Origin: Porphyrobacter sp.
Lineage (GTDB): Bacteria; Pseudomonadota; Alphaproteobacteria; Sphingomonadales; Sphingomonadaceae
Assembly (NCBI GenBank): GCA_017744315.1
Contig: JAGIBN010000004.1
Coordinates: 248,001 to 312,000 of the forward strand
Direction: 5' to 3'
Length of the DNA: 64,000 nt
Under the pieces are notes generated by a model. That model did no database searches. It saw nothing but the letters and a program-made list of their open reading frames with translations, and was not told the DNA's origin. The stretch's first letter is position 1. Each line of letters starts with the position of its first letter. Shown here piece by piece: positions 47,122 to 55,777 of this stretch. Position numbers and translations under genes: made by a program.

Positions 47122-48440
47122 GTCGCTACGGCCTCTGACGGTTCGCGGCTGAGGCTGCTGATCACCTGGGCGGCGACGAGATCGCCGACCACGTTCAGCG
47201 TCGTGCGGCACATGTCGAGGAAGCGGTCGACGCCGAGGATCAGGCCGATGCCTTCCGGCGGGACTCCCACGCCCGAAAGGATCAGCGCGATCACCGGCAG
47301 CGACCCTCCCGGTACGCCCGCGGTGCCAATGCCGGCGAGGATGCAGACGAGCATCACGAACAACTGATCGGCCAGCGTCAGGTCGACACCGAAGAACTGC
47401 GCCAGGAACAGCACCGTCACGCCTTCGAACATCGCCGTGCCGTTCTGGTTGGCCGTGGCGCCGATGGTGAGGACGAAGCGCGAGATCTTCGGCGGCAGCT
47501 TGAGCTGCGTTTCGGCGACGCGCAGCGAGGTGGGCAGCGTGGCGTTCGAGCTGGCGGTGGAGAACGCCATCACGCTCGCCTCGCGCGTCTCGCGGAAGAA
47601 GGCGATCGGGCTCTTCTTGCCGACGAACTTGAGCAGCGCCGGGAACACCACGAACATCTGCACGCCAAGCGCCAGCAGCACGACGCCGACGAAGGCCGCG
47701 AGCCGCGGGAGCAAGTCCCAGCCGAACTGCGCCGAGAGGTTGAACATGAAACAGAAGATCGCGATCGGCGCGAGCTGGATGACGATGCCGATCAGCTTCA
47801 TCGCCACTTCGAATATGCCCTCGATCGCTTCCTTGAGCACCTGGGTGCGCGGAGTGCGGACGAGGAGCAGGCCGATACCGAACATCAGCGCGAAGAACAT
47901 GACCGCGAGGATATCGTTGTTGCTCATCGCCGAGACGACGTTGCTCGGCACGATGGCGACGAAGGCGTTGACCCCCGCCTCGCTCTCGGCCGAGGCGGCG
48001 ACGATGCTGGCGGCGTTGGCCTTGCCCTGGGCGAGCAATTCCTGGGCGGCTACGGGGTCGACGCCCTGGCCTGGCTTGAGCACGTTGACCAGCAGCAGCG
48101 AGACCGCGACGGCGATGCTCGAGACGATGACGGTGTAGGCCAGCGTGCGCAGCCCGATCGCCTTCAGCGCACGGATCTCGCCCATTTCGGCGATGCCAAC
48201 GACCAGCGCCGAGAACAGCAGCGGCAGCACCAGCATGAACAGCAGGCGCAGGAAGATCTGACCGATCGGGCCGGTGACGTAAGTCACCACCCATTGCAGC
48301 CAGTCGGCATCGGGGGCGATGGCATAAGTGAGCAGACCGGCTGTGAGGCCGCCGATGAAACCGATCAGGATGCGCCACTGCAGCTTGCTGTGGCTGGCAG
48401 GCACGGCTTCCTTGGCGATCTGCTCTGCGTCAGTGCTCAT
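47118..48440 (-). CDS. Dicarboxylate/amino acid:cation symporter (DAACS family)
   Basis: A 440-residue secondary transporter of the GltP/DctA family, taking up glutamate, aspartate or C4-dicarboxylates with Na+ or H+. The HP1 Ser-rich loop is visible as FSTASSNATLPTSLRVAE. The TM7 motif is IGATANQNGTAMFEG (NMDGT-like), HP2 is AGIGTAGVPGGSLPVIALIL and TM8 has GVDRFLDMCRTTLNVVGD. Substrate choice between dicarboxylate and amino acid is not resolved. ATG 48440 is preferred over an upstream start at 48485. Confidence 0.93.
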   Translation of the reverse strand: MSTDAEQIAKEAVPASHSKLQWRILIGFIGGLTAGLLTYAIAPDADWLQWVVTYVTGPIGQIFLRLLFMLVLPLLFSALVVGIAEMGEIRALKAIGLRTLAYTVIVSSIAVAVSLLLVNVLKPGQGVDPVAAQELLAQGKANAASIVAASAESEAGVNAFVAIVPSNVVSAMSNNDILAVMFFALMFGIGLLLVRTPRTQVLKEAIEGIFEVAMKLIGIVIQLAPIAIFCFMFNLSAQFGWDLLPRLAAFVGVVLLALGVQMFVVFPALLKFVGKKSPIAFFRETREASVMAFSTASSNATLPTSLRVAETQLKLPPKISRFVLTIGATANQNGTAMFEGVTVLFLAQFFGVDLTLADQLFVMLVCILAGIGTAGVPGGSLPVIALILSGVGVPPEGIGLILGVDRFLDMCRTTLNVVGDLVAAQVISSLSREPSEAVAT

Positions 48441-48525
48441 GCCTACCCCGTTCCCCTGGTTCTGGAGGCAAAGGTAGCGAAGCAATCCGCATCGGTCGAC
48501 CGCCTCGCTCGACCCAATTCCAATT

Positions 48526-48641
48526 CGTCACCCTGAACTTGTTTCAGGGCCCATGGTTGAGCACGAACGGAGGGAAGAGCTCGGATGCTGAGCGTGGGTT
48601 GAACACGCCCACCCCTAACCCCTCCCGCAAGCGGGAGGGGG
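48526..48641. repeat. Two intergenic palindromes between the symporter and TonB receptor genes
   Basis: The first hairpin is CCCTGAA (48531-48537) with TTTCAGGG (48542-48549), the CACCCTGAACTTGTTTCAGGG type seen widely in alphaproteobacteria. The second is a perfect 10-bp stem, CCCCTCCCGC (48620-48629) with GCGGGAGGGG (48632-48641), just downstream of the TonB receptor gene on the minus strand, where it could act as a terminator. Confidence 0.7.
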
Positions 48642-48672
48642 ATGACTCGCCCGAACCAAAAATGGGCGCGCC

Positions 48673-51600
48673 TCAGAACGTCCCGCGAATGCCCACCAGC
48701 AACGTCCGGCCGGGGTTGTACTGGTTGAAGGTCGCGTTCGGGAACTGGAAGTAACTGCCCTGAGGTTCTTCCGTGAGGTTGGTCGCGTTGAGGACCAGGG
48801 TCGGCAGGCGCTCGTTGTCGAACAAATACCCGAGGTCGAGGCTGCCCGAGAAGTCGAGCTGCGAATAGCCGCGCCCGAAGATGGCGGCTTGCGGGATGCC
48901 GTTCTGGTTGAGGCCCGAACCCTGCGACCCATCGTAATGGGTGTAGGAGAGCCGGGTCGATACCGCGCCCTTTTCGTAGTAGCCGGTCAGCGTATAGGTC
49001 ATCGGCGAAACGCCGGTTGCGACGGCCGGAGCCCCGGCACCCTGGCCCTTCTGATCGATCAGCGTCAGGTTCCCCTGCACGCCGAAACCCGAGATGCCGA
49101 CACGTTCGGTCAGGAAGTCGAGCGGCTGGGTGATCTGGAACTCCATGCCGTTGACCTTGAGCTTGCCATCGGCGTTGACCTGCTGCTGCACCACCACGTT
49201 GACGTCCCGCAGAGCCTGGCCCGGCTGGGCCCGGGCTGCGAGCGCGTCGCGCTGGGCCTCGGTCAGCGAATCCAGGTTGATGCCGTAGGGCTCGAAGAAC
49301 GAGAACGGCACGGTGGTCAGGCTGTTGACGGTGAAGCCGGTGATCGACTTGCGGAAGGCCGCGAAGGCGATCACGCCTTCTCCGCCGGTATAGAATTCGA
49401 ACCCCAGGTCGATATTGTCCGAGATATAGGGATTGAGCGCGCTGTTCCCGACGGTGCCGATGTCGGCTGAAGGCTGAACGAAGCTCGCACCGGGCAGCAT
49501 GGCGTTGGGGTCAGGCCGGGTCATCGTGCGCGAGATCGAAGCGCGCGCAATGGCCTTGCCACCGAATTCGTAGGCAATGCTCGTCGACGGGAGCAGGTTC
49601 GAATAGGTCGACCGGGTCGTCGGGAAATTGATCACATTCGAATAGCGCCCGCCATCGGCCACCGGAGGCGCGCCGACGGGATTGTTGCGCGGATCGGGCA
49701 AGCTGACACGGCCGCCGACGAACTGATCGGTCCACACGATGCGCAAACCTGCGTTCACCCGCAGCGTGTCGTCGCCAATGTCGAAGATGCCGTTGCCCTC
49801 GACGAAGCTGCTGAGCACTTTTTCGCGGATCAGGCCGCCATTGGCACCGGTCGCGCTTGCGCCCGTTTCAGGGGCGCTCGCGAGGTGGCCGGCATAGTCG
49901 GTGTCGGCTTTGACCTTGTCCCAATCGACGGTGATGTAGCCATTGCTGCCCGGCAGCAGATAGCTCGGCACCAGGGCATTGGGGATGAGCGAGCCGGCAT
50001 AGACCAGCGGCGGCGCCCCGGTGGTGGCGTTGGTTCCGAAGCCTGGAAATGTCGGGAAACCCGCGGGGGTGGAGGTGCCGGGTTCGTTGAGGCCGGTGCA
50101 GGGCGTGGTTACGGTATTCGGCGCAAGGAAGGTAAAGCTCGGCCCGTTGCCGCAGATCGCGTTCTGCCACGGATTGGTATTGTCGAACGGCGTGATGCGG
50201 CGTCGGGTATCGTCATAGGCCCCGCCAACACGCACGCTGAAACGCTTCTCGTCGCCGAACAGCAAGCTGCCGCGCACGCCCTTGGTCTCGGTCTCGCGAT
50301 CTTCGCCATTGAGGTTGACCCGACCGCCGCCGACCCAGCCGAAGTTAGCGGGGTCGTTTAGGTCGATATCGGTCTCGATCGACAGAAGCTCGCCGTCGTT
50401 GCGATAGCTCACCGTCGCTCCGCTGTTGGGCGGGGTCGTGACCAGGAAAGTCGGGTTCTCCCGGTGGAACGTGCTCCGGGTGAAGTTGGCGTTGAGATCG
50501 CCCTTGAGCCAATCGTTGAAGGTGAACTCCATCCCCGGGTTCACGCCCCAGTAGTCCTGCCTGTCCTTGTACTGGCGATATTCGAGGAAGAACTGGGAGT
50601 TGGCGTAAGTGCCGCCCGTAACGACGCAACCCTGCGAGCAATCGTCGCGGTCATAAGTCGTGTTGAGCGGAATCACCGCGCCGTTGCGCCCGACCCAGTT
50701 CATCGAGGTACGCGTCATGTCGGTGTTGCGCCGGGCGTACATGCCATCGACGTAGAAATGAAAGTCGTCGCTCGGCCGCCATTCGAGGGCGACCAGCCCG
50801 TTGTACCGTTCACGCTCGCCCGCTTCCTCGCGAGGACGGGCGAGGCGCGGGATCAGGCCGTTGTCGATCTGCTCGATCGTCGCACCCGGATTGTTGGCTA
50901 GTAGGAAAGCTTGGTCGATCGTCGCGCCCGGCGTCAGGCCGTTGCCGGCCTTGCTCGGTACGGTCGAAGGGATGGTGAAGTTTCCCCCGCCCGTGGTGTT
51001 GCGCGAGTTGGCGGGGCCAGGGCGCTGCGCCTCGGTCAGGTTCGGATTGGTCCACCCGATCGTCTCGAACCCGTCGACGTGGAAGTTGTTGCGCACCGCC
51101 GCACCACCGACGAGAAGGCCGAAGTCGCCGAATGTCGCGCTCGCCAGCACGTGGCCGCGATAGCCCCATTTGTCCGACCCACTCACCTTCGAGCCCTGGA
51201 GGCCATAGCTGATGTAGGGCTTGGGATTGTCGAACGGCCGCGCGGCCCGGAGGTTGACGGTGCCTGCGGCGCCACCTTCCACCTGACTGGCGACAGGCGA
51301 TTTGCTGACCGTCAGTTGGGTGAAGAGTTCGGTCGGCAAGAGATCGAGATCGACTTCGCGATTGGTCCCCTGCGCATCGAACCGCACCGAGGCAATCGCC
51401 ACCGGTGCATCGTTGAGCAACACGCGGGTGAAGTTGCTGCCGAGGCCGCGGATAGCGATCGTCACGCCCTCACCCGTGACTTCGCGGCCGATAGTGACGC
51501 CGGGAATGCGGTTGAGCGATTCGGCGATATTGGTGTCCGGAAACTTGCCGATGTCCTCGGCGAAAATCGTGTCGGTAAAGCCGGTCGAGTCGCGCTTGGC

Positions 51601-51822
51601 GTTGGTCTGGCTCTGGAGCGACGCGCGGTAGCCCGAGACGAGGATCACGTTCTCCTCATCCGCGACTTCGGGCTCAGGCTCCTCGGCAGACGACTGCGCG
51701 GACTCGGCCGTCTTGGCCGGCAACTCTCCGGCTTGCGCGTAGGCCAGCGACGGCAGCATCAGACCGGAAATGGCCACGGCGCCCAGCAATTCACGGCGCA
51801 CGATCTCAAGGCGTGAAATCAC
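48673..51822 (-). CDS. TonB-dependent receptor, Caulobacter/Xanthomonas type
   Basis: A 1049-residue outer-membrane receptor. It starts at GTG 51822 with GGGAGGAT immediately upstream and has a signal peptide ending near AYAQAGE. The plug includes NIAESLNRIPGVTIGREVTGEGVTIAIRGLGSNFTRVLLNDAP and the beta-barrel ends in NPGRTLLVGIRGTF with a terminal Phe. Plug and length fit the TonB-Xanth-Caul subfamily, often linked to carbohydrate uptake. A CG-centred LacI-type operator lies 46-61 bases upstream, supporting a sugar-responsive regulon. Substrate is unknown. Confidence 0.94.
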   Translation of the reverse strand: MISRLEIVRRELLGAVAISGLMLPSLAYAQAGELPAKTAESAQSSAEEPEPEVADEENVILVSGYRASLQSQTNAKRDSTGFTDTIFAEDIGKFPDTNIAESLNRIPGVTIGREVTGEGVTIAIRGLGSNFTRVLLNDAPVAIASVRFDAQGTNREVDLDLLPTELFTQLTVSKSPVASQVEGGAAGTVNLRAARPFDNPKPYISYGLQGSKVSGSDKWGYRGHVLASATFGDFGLLVGGAAVRNNFHVDGFETIGWTNPNLTEAQRPGPANSRNTTGGGNFTIPSTVPSKAGNGLTPGATIDQAFLLANNPGATIEQIDNGLIPRLARPREEAGERERYNGLVALEWRPSDDFHFYVDGMYARRNTDMTRTSMNWVGRNGAVIPLNTTYDRDDCSQGCVVTGGTYANSQFFLEYRQYKDRQDYWGVNPGMEFTFNDWLKGDLNANFTRSTFHRENPTFLVTTPPNSGATVSYRNDGELLSIETDIDLNDPANFGWVGGGRVNLNGEDRETETKGVRGSLLFGDEKRFSVRVGGAYDDTRRRITPFDNTNPWQNAICGNGPSFTFLAPNTVTTPCTGLNEPGTSTPAGFPTFPGFGTNATTGAPPLVYAGSLIPNALVPSYLLPGSNGYITVDWDKVKADTDYAGHLASAPETGASATGANGGLIREKVLSSFVEGNGIFDIGDDTLRVNAGLRIVWTDQFVGGRVSLPDPRNNPVGAPPVADGGRYSNVINFPTTRSTYSNLLPSTSIAYEFGGKAIARASISRTMTRPDPNAMLPGASFVQPSADIGTVGNSALNPYISDNIDLGFEFYTGGEGVIAFAAFRKSITGFTVNSLTTVPFSFFEPYGINLDSLTEAQRDALAARAQPGQALRDVNVVVQQQVNADGKLKVNGMEFQITQPLDFLTERVGISGFGVQGNLTLIDQKGQGAGAPAVATGVSPMTYTLTGYYEKGAVSTRLSYTHYDGSQGSGLNQNGIPQAAIFGRGYSQLDFSGSLDLGYLFDNERLPTLVLNATNLTEEPQGSYFQFPNATFNQYNPGRTLLVGIRGTF

Positions 51823-51867
51823 GCTATCCTCCCTGTTTTTTCCGGCTTTTTTACCGGGGTATGCGTT

Positions 51868-51883
51868 ATGGTAACGCTACCAT
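51868..51883. promoter_or_regulatory. Putative LacI-family operator before the TonB receptor gene
   Basis: The sequence is ATGGTAACGCTACCAT: perfect 6-bp arms (ATGGTA/TACCAT) around ACGC with a central CpG, the hallmark of LacI-family sites that control TonB receptors and sugar catabolism in Caulobacter, Xanthomonas and sphingomonads. It sits in the 123-base gap between dapE and the receptor gene, in front of the latter. No LacI regulator is encoded in the window. Confidence 0.7.
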
Positions 51884-51945
51884 CAGGGATGGAAACTCCG
51901 TGATTTTACGTAAGCTGGTCAGACCTGTCGCGGAACGCGAAAGGC

Positions 51946-53088
51946 TCAGGAAGCAGCAGAGGCAAAAGCCTCCAGCGCGATCCGGCGATAGATCCGCACC
52001 AACGCTTCGAGATCCTCGATCGCCACGGCTTCGTCGCGCTTGTGCATGGTGGCGTTGGTCAGGCCGAACTCGATCACCGGGCACAGCGCACGGAGGAACC
52101 GCGCGTCGGAGGTGCCCCCGCTGGTCGAAGCCTCGGGCTCGATGCCGGTCTCGGCCTCGACTGCCTTGCTGACTATCTCCGAGAAGGCCCCTGGAGGCGT
52201 CAGGAAGGGCTCTCCGGAGATGACGGGCCTGGCAGTCCCTCCGTGCTTGCGGGCGATCTCTGTGACCCTCTGAGAGAGCTCCGCGCCGCTATGCGTGTCG
52301 TTGAAGCGGATCGAGATACGCGCCTTGGCTTTCGCCGGAATGACGTTGGTGGCCGGGTTGCCGACTTCGAGCTCGGTGATCTCGAGGTTGGAGGGCTGGA
52401 ACCACTCGGTGCCCTGGTCCAGCTCAAGGGCGTCGAGCTCAGCCAGCATCGCCACCAGCCGCGGGATCGGATTGTCGGCCAGGTGCGGATAGGCCACGTG
52501 GCCCTCGCTTCCCTCGACTTCGAGGAACACATTGACCGAACCGCGTCGGCCGATCTTCATCATGTCACCCAGGCGATTGACCGAGGTTGGCTCGCCAACC
52601 AGGCACAAGTCCGGGATATCGCCCCGCTCGCGCATGAGGTCGATCAAGGCTCGTGTCCCAAAGACCGCGGGCCCTTCCTCGTCTCCGGTGATGATGAAGC
52701 TGAGCGTACCCGCGTCCGCCGCGACTTCGGCCGCCGCGGAGACCATCGCCGCGATCGCGCCCTTCATGTCGACCGCGCCCCGGCCATAGAGCAAGGCGCC
52801 GCGCCGTTCGGGGCTGAAAGCTCCGCTGGTCCAGCCCTCGCCGGCAGGGACGACATCGACGTGTCCGGCAAAGGCCAGGTGGCGGCTCCCCGGGGGCCCG
52901 CGGCGAATGGCGAAGAGGTTCTCGACCGGTCCGTCCGGCACTTCCCCGGCAACGAAGCGATGAACTTCGAACCCCAGCGGCTCGAGCATCGCCTCAAGCG
53001 TGTCGAACACGCCCCCGCGGGCAGGGGTGACGCTCTCGCAGGCGATCAGCTGCTCGGCGTGGCTTACAACGTCGCTGGAATTTCCCAT
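51946..53088 (-). CDS. dapE: Succinyl-diaminopimelate desuccinylase
   Basis: DapE hydrolyses N-succinyl-LL-DAP to LL-DAP in lysine and peptidoglycan synthesis. The 380-residue M20 metallopeptidase has FAGHVDVVPAG (zinc ligand His and Asp), GRGAVDMKGAIAAMV (bridging Asp), FIITGDEEGPA (catalytic Glu and ligand Glu) and TSGGTSDARFL. The C-terminal ligand His is in TNATMHKRDE. ATG 53088 is chosen for the family N-terminus (MGNSSDVVSHAEQLI); upstream starts would run into the cupin control region. Confidence 0.95.
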   Translation of the reverse strand: MGNSSDVVSHAEQLIACESVTPARGGVFDTLEAMLEPLGFEVHRFVAGEVPDGPVENLFAIRRGPPGSRHLAFAGHVDVVPAGEGWTSGAFSPERRGALLYGRGAVDMKGAIAAMVSAAAEVAADAGTLSFIITGDEEGPAVFGTRALIDLMRERGDIPDLCLVGEPTSVNRLGDMMKIGRRGSVNVFLEVEGSEGHVAYPHLADNPIPRLVAMLAELDALELDQGTEWFQPSNLEITELEVGNPATNVIPAKAKARISIRFNDTHSGAELSQRVTEIARKHGGTARPVISGEPFLTPPGAFSEIVSKAVEAETGIEPEASTSGGTSDARFLRALCPVIEFGLTNATMHKRDEAVAIEDLEALVRIYRRIALEAFASAAS

Positions 53089-53140
53089 CGCAGGCGGGTT
53101 AGACGAGCGACAGGCCTCTTGCCAGCCGGAGATGACGATC

Positions 53141-53602
53141 ATGCCCAAGCTCGATCTCGAAGCCATCCCCCAGTCCAACCGGACGGGCTATCCGGCGCCC
53201 TACGATCGCGACGTCGAAGGCCGCTGGTGGCGGCGCCTGGCACCGGCCGGGGGGCTGCATGAGATGGGCGCGAGCCATGTGGTGCTCAAGCCCGGAGCCT
53301 GGTCCTCGCAGCGGCACTGGCATGCCGAAGTCGACGAGCTGCTGGTGATGATCTCGGGCGAGGCCGTGCTGGTCGAGGACGATGGCGAAACCGTCCTGCG
53401 CGCCGGAGATGTCGCGGCCTGGTCCAAGGGCGTGACCAACGGCCATTGCCTGCAGAACCGTAGCGCAAGTGACTGCAGCTTCGTGGCCATCAGTGCGGGC
53501 GACGCGGACAACGACCGGGGTGACTATCCGGACATCGACCTCAGGTTTGGAAGCGAGGGCTACCTGCACAACGACGGTACGCCCTACCCGCCGAAGGAGT
53601 GA
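53141..53602 (+). CDS. Cupin-domain protein
   Basis: The 153-residue protein has one cupin barrel. The metal-binding motif is QRHWHAEVDELLVMISGEAVLVEDDGE (His-x-His-x3-4-Glu) and the second motif is VTNGHCLQN. ATG 53141 is preferred because GGAG at 53128-53131 is then 9 bases away; ATG 53132 would sit right on it. A mononuclear metal site is likely, but the reaction or ligand is unknown. It diverges from dapE with about 50 bases between starts. Confidence 0.85.
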   Translation: MPKLDLEAIPQSNRTGYPAPYDRDVEGRWWRRLAPAGGLHEMGASHVVLKPGAWSSQRHWHAEVDELLVMISGEAVLVEDDGETVLRAGDVAAWSKGVTNGHCLQNRSASDCSFVAISAGDADNDRGDYPDIDLRFGSEGYLHNDGTPYPPKE

Positions 53603-53608
53603 TCGCGC

Positions 53609-54268
53609 CTAGGCGACCTCGAACTGTTCGATGACCCACTGTTCGTCTTCGGCGCCCTGGATCCACTCCTGCAGCCAGGCGTGCTCCCAGATGGCTTCCA
53701 TGTAGGCCTGGGCGAAGCCGGGAACACCGATGCCGTAAGTCACCAGGCGCGTCACGATCGGGGCGTAGAAGATGTCCGCGGCGCCGAAGGTGCCGAACAG
53801 AAACGGCCCGCCCTTCCCGAACCGAGCGCGTGCTTCCGCCCACAGCCCGAGGATGCGGACGATGTCGTGGCGGGCGTCGTCGTTGAGCTCGAGCCCCTCG
53901 ATCCGCTTGCGGATATTCATCGGGCACTGGCGGCGGAACGCGAGGTAGGAGCTGTGCATCTCCGCCACCATCGCCCGGGCCATCCCGCGCGCGGCATCGT
54001 CCTTCGGCCAGAAGCGGTCGCGCCCGACCTTGTCTGCCAGGTATTCGAGGATGGCGAGCGAATCCCACACCACCACCTCGTTGTCCCACAGCACGGGGAC
54101 CTTGCCGGCGGAGGGCTGGAACTCGTCGTCGTTGAGCTTGGTCGCCTGCCAGTCATCGCCGTCGATATGGACGGTCAGCGCCTCGAACGAGAGGCCGGAC
54201 TGCTTGGCCGCAAGCCAGCCCCTCAGCGACCAGCTCGAATAGTTCCTATTACCGATGATCAGCTTCAC
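53609..54268 (-). CDS. Glutathione S-transferase family protein
   Basis: The 219-residue protein has a thioredoxin-like N-terminal domain beginning KLIIGNRNYSSWSLRGWLAAK, with Ser as likely glutathione-activating residue. The GKVPVLWDNEVVVWDSLAILEYLAD motif has the cis-Pro and the Asp-Ser pair that binds the glutamyl moiety. A helical C-terminal domain completes it. It probably conjugates or reduces electrophiles with glutathione. It ends 7 bases from the convergent cupin stop. Confidence 0.92.
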   Translation of the reverse strand: MKLIIGNRNYSSWSLRGWLAAKQSGLSFEALTVHIDGDDWQATKLNDDEFQPSAGKVPVLWDNEVVVWDSLAILEYLADKVGRDRFWPKDDAARGMARAMVAEMHSSYLAFRRQCPMNIRKRIEGLELNDDARHDIVRILGLWAEARARFGKGGPFLFGTFGAADIFYAPIVTRLVTYGIGVPGFAQAYMEAIWEHAWLQEWIQGAEDEQWVIEQFEVA

Positions 54269-54344
54269 GCTCGGTACCCTGTCTGCCCGCAGCGCCCCTA
54301 GGCGTTCATGTCAGACGTGTCGAGACTGAACCGATCCAAGCGGA

Positions 54345-55478
54345 TCAAGTCCGCTGCACGCTGCCGATCACGGCGGTGCCGGGCGACAGGTTGCGCACGA
54401 ACACGCGGCCGCCCAATTCTGCCAGGCGGGCCCGCATGCCGAGCAGCCCCACTCCGGGGGAGACATCCACCGGTATGCCCCGGCCATTGTCCGCGACGAT
54501 CAGGTGGATCATCGACTGGCGCCCAATCAGCCTGACCGACAGCTGCGAGGCGTGGGCGTGGCGGTGGACGTTCGACAGCGCCTCTTGCAGCACGCGATAG
54601 ATCGCCACGCGGGCGTTCTGCCACTGCACGTCGGTTTCGCCTTCGACCTCGAACGAAGTCGTCAGCCCGGCGCGCCGGCCGAAACCTTCGACCAACGTCC
54701 GCATCGCTTCCGACAGGTCCATCCGGTTGAGTTGCGGCGGATGGGCGAGGTAGGCGATCGAGCGGAGCTCCCGCTGCGCGTCGAACAGCAGCTCTTCGAT
54801 ATCGTCGACCAAGGCGAGGGACTCGCCCGGCAGGCGCGTACGCTTCAGCTGGCTGACAGCGAGGCCGAGAGCGGAAAGCTGCTGCATCGTGGAATCGTGG
54901 ATCTCACGCCCCATCCGCCGCCGTTCTTCCTCCTGCGTGTGAATCAGCGAGGTGCTGAACCCCTGGCGGAGCCGGCGCAGCTGGACCAGTTCGGTTACGT
55001 CGATCCGGGTGACGGTGAAGTACTTCCGGCCGCCGATCTCCATGCTGGCGATGCGGATCTGGGTTTCCTGGCCGTCTCGCGGACCGCTGTAGACATGGCG
55101 GTAGATGCTGGGCCGGCCCTGCTCAAACTCCTTGATGGCCGAGATCACCGCGTCCGTCGCGCGCGAGGCTTCCCGCTTCTCTTCGTTGAGCCGTTCGAGT
55201 TCCTGGAGGTAGTTGTTGCCTACCTGAAAGACTTCGAAGCCGTGCGCAGCGCAGTAGTCGGTCCAGGCGTCGTTGCTGGCGATGATGTTCCAGCGAACAT
55301 CGAGCAGGGCGATCTGGTCCGGCAAGCCATTGACCAGCTTTTCGAACACGTCGATCGCAGTCGAGGCGCCGGTGGCATCGACCAGGTTAGCGATAACATC
55401 GTTTGATAAGGGGGTTCGACCGTCATCGTGGGACGTTCGTTGCCCGATGGCCTGTCCATGAGCGTATCGAGAACCCAC
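54345..55478 (-). CDS. PAS-containing sensor histidine kinase, NarL/DegS type
   Basis: The 377-residue soluble kinase has an N-terminal PAS-like domain (about residues 40-165, IALLDVRWNIIASNDAWTDYC). A HisKA_3 dimerisation domain carries the phosphorylated His194 in RRRMGREIHDSTMQQL. The HATPase_c module has EALSNVHRHAHAS, DNGRGIPVD and GVGLLGMRARLAELGG. Such kinases usually pair with LuxR-type response regulators, but none is adjacent. No membrane span is seen, so the PAS domain would sense a cytoplasmic signal. The start is GTG 55478. Confidence 0.9.
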   Translation of the reverse strand: MGSRYAHGQAIGQRTSHDDGRTPLSNDVIANLVDATGASTAIDVFEKLVNGLPDQIALLDVRWNIIASNDAWTDYCAAHGFEVFQVGNNYLQELERLNEEKREASRATDAVISAIKEFEQGRPSIYRHVYSGPRDGQETQIRIASMEIGGRKYFTVTRIDVTELVQLRRLRQGFSTSLIHTQEEERRRMGREIHDSTMQQLSALGLAVSQLKRTRLPGESLALVDDIEELLFDAQRELRSIAYLAHPPQLNRMDLSEAMRTLVEGFGRRAGLTTSFEVEGETDVQWQNARVAIYRVLQEALSNVHRHAHASQLSVRLIGRQSMIHLIVADNGRGIPVDVSPGVGLLGMRARLAELGGRVFVRNLSPGTAVIGSVQRT

Positions 55479-55600
55479 TAGTTTTCCCGAACCTAGCCTC
55501 GGGCGACATTAGTCCAGCAATTCGGAAGCGAGTCAACTTTTGTTCGCATTTCGCGCCGCGACTGGCAGCAAGGGTGAGTCGCCGGGACAACAGCTCTCGG

Positions 55601-55777
55601 TCAGCTATCCGACCGACCGCAGGTCCGGTTCAGGCGCTCTCCGAGCTCCACCTGCTGCAGAAAATCGCGCATCATTGCAGAGACTTCGCCTACCTCTCCA
55701 AGGCGCACCGCGCCCGCGCTGTCCGGCCAGCTGACCCAGACCACACCGTCCTTCAGGCTGAAAATGACACTGCTCAT
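55601..55777 (-). CDS. Small 58-residue protein coupled to the AraC-type regulator
   Basis: On the minus strand an ATG at 55777 overlaps the stop of the AraC-type gene (ATGA). It opens a 58-codon frame ending at TGA 55601-55603. The protein starts MSSVIFSLKDGVVWVSWPD, continues with AGAVRLGEVGEVSAMMRDFL and ends in a hydrophilic tail; its two short beta-like stretches and a helix look like a small folded domain. I do not recognise a family. Coupling to the regulator and regular codon use argue that it is real. Confidence 0.6.
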   Translation of the reverse strand: MSSVIFSLKDGVVWVSWPDSAGAVRLGEVGEVSAMMRDFLQQVELGERLNRTCGRSDS

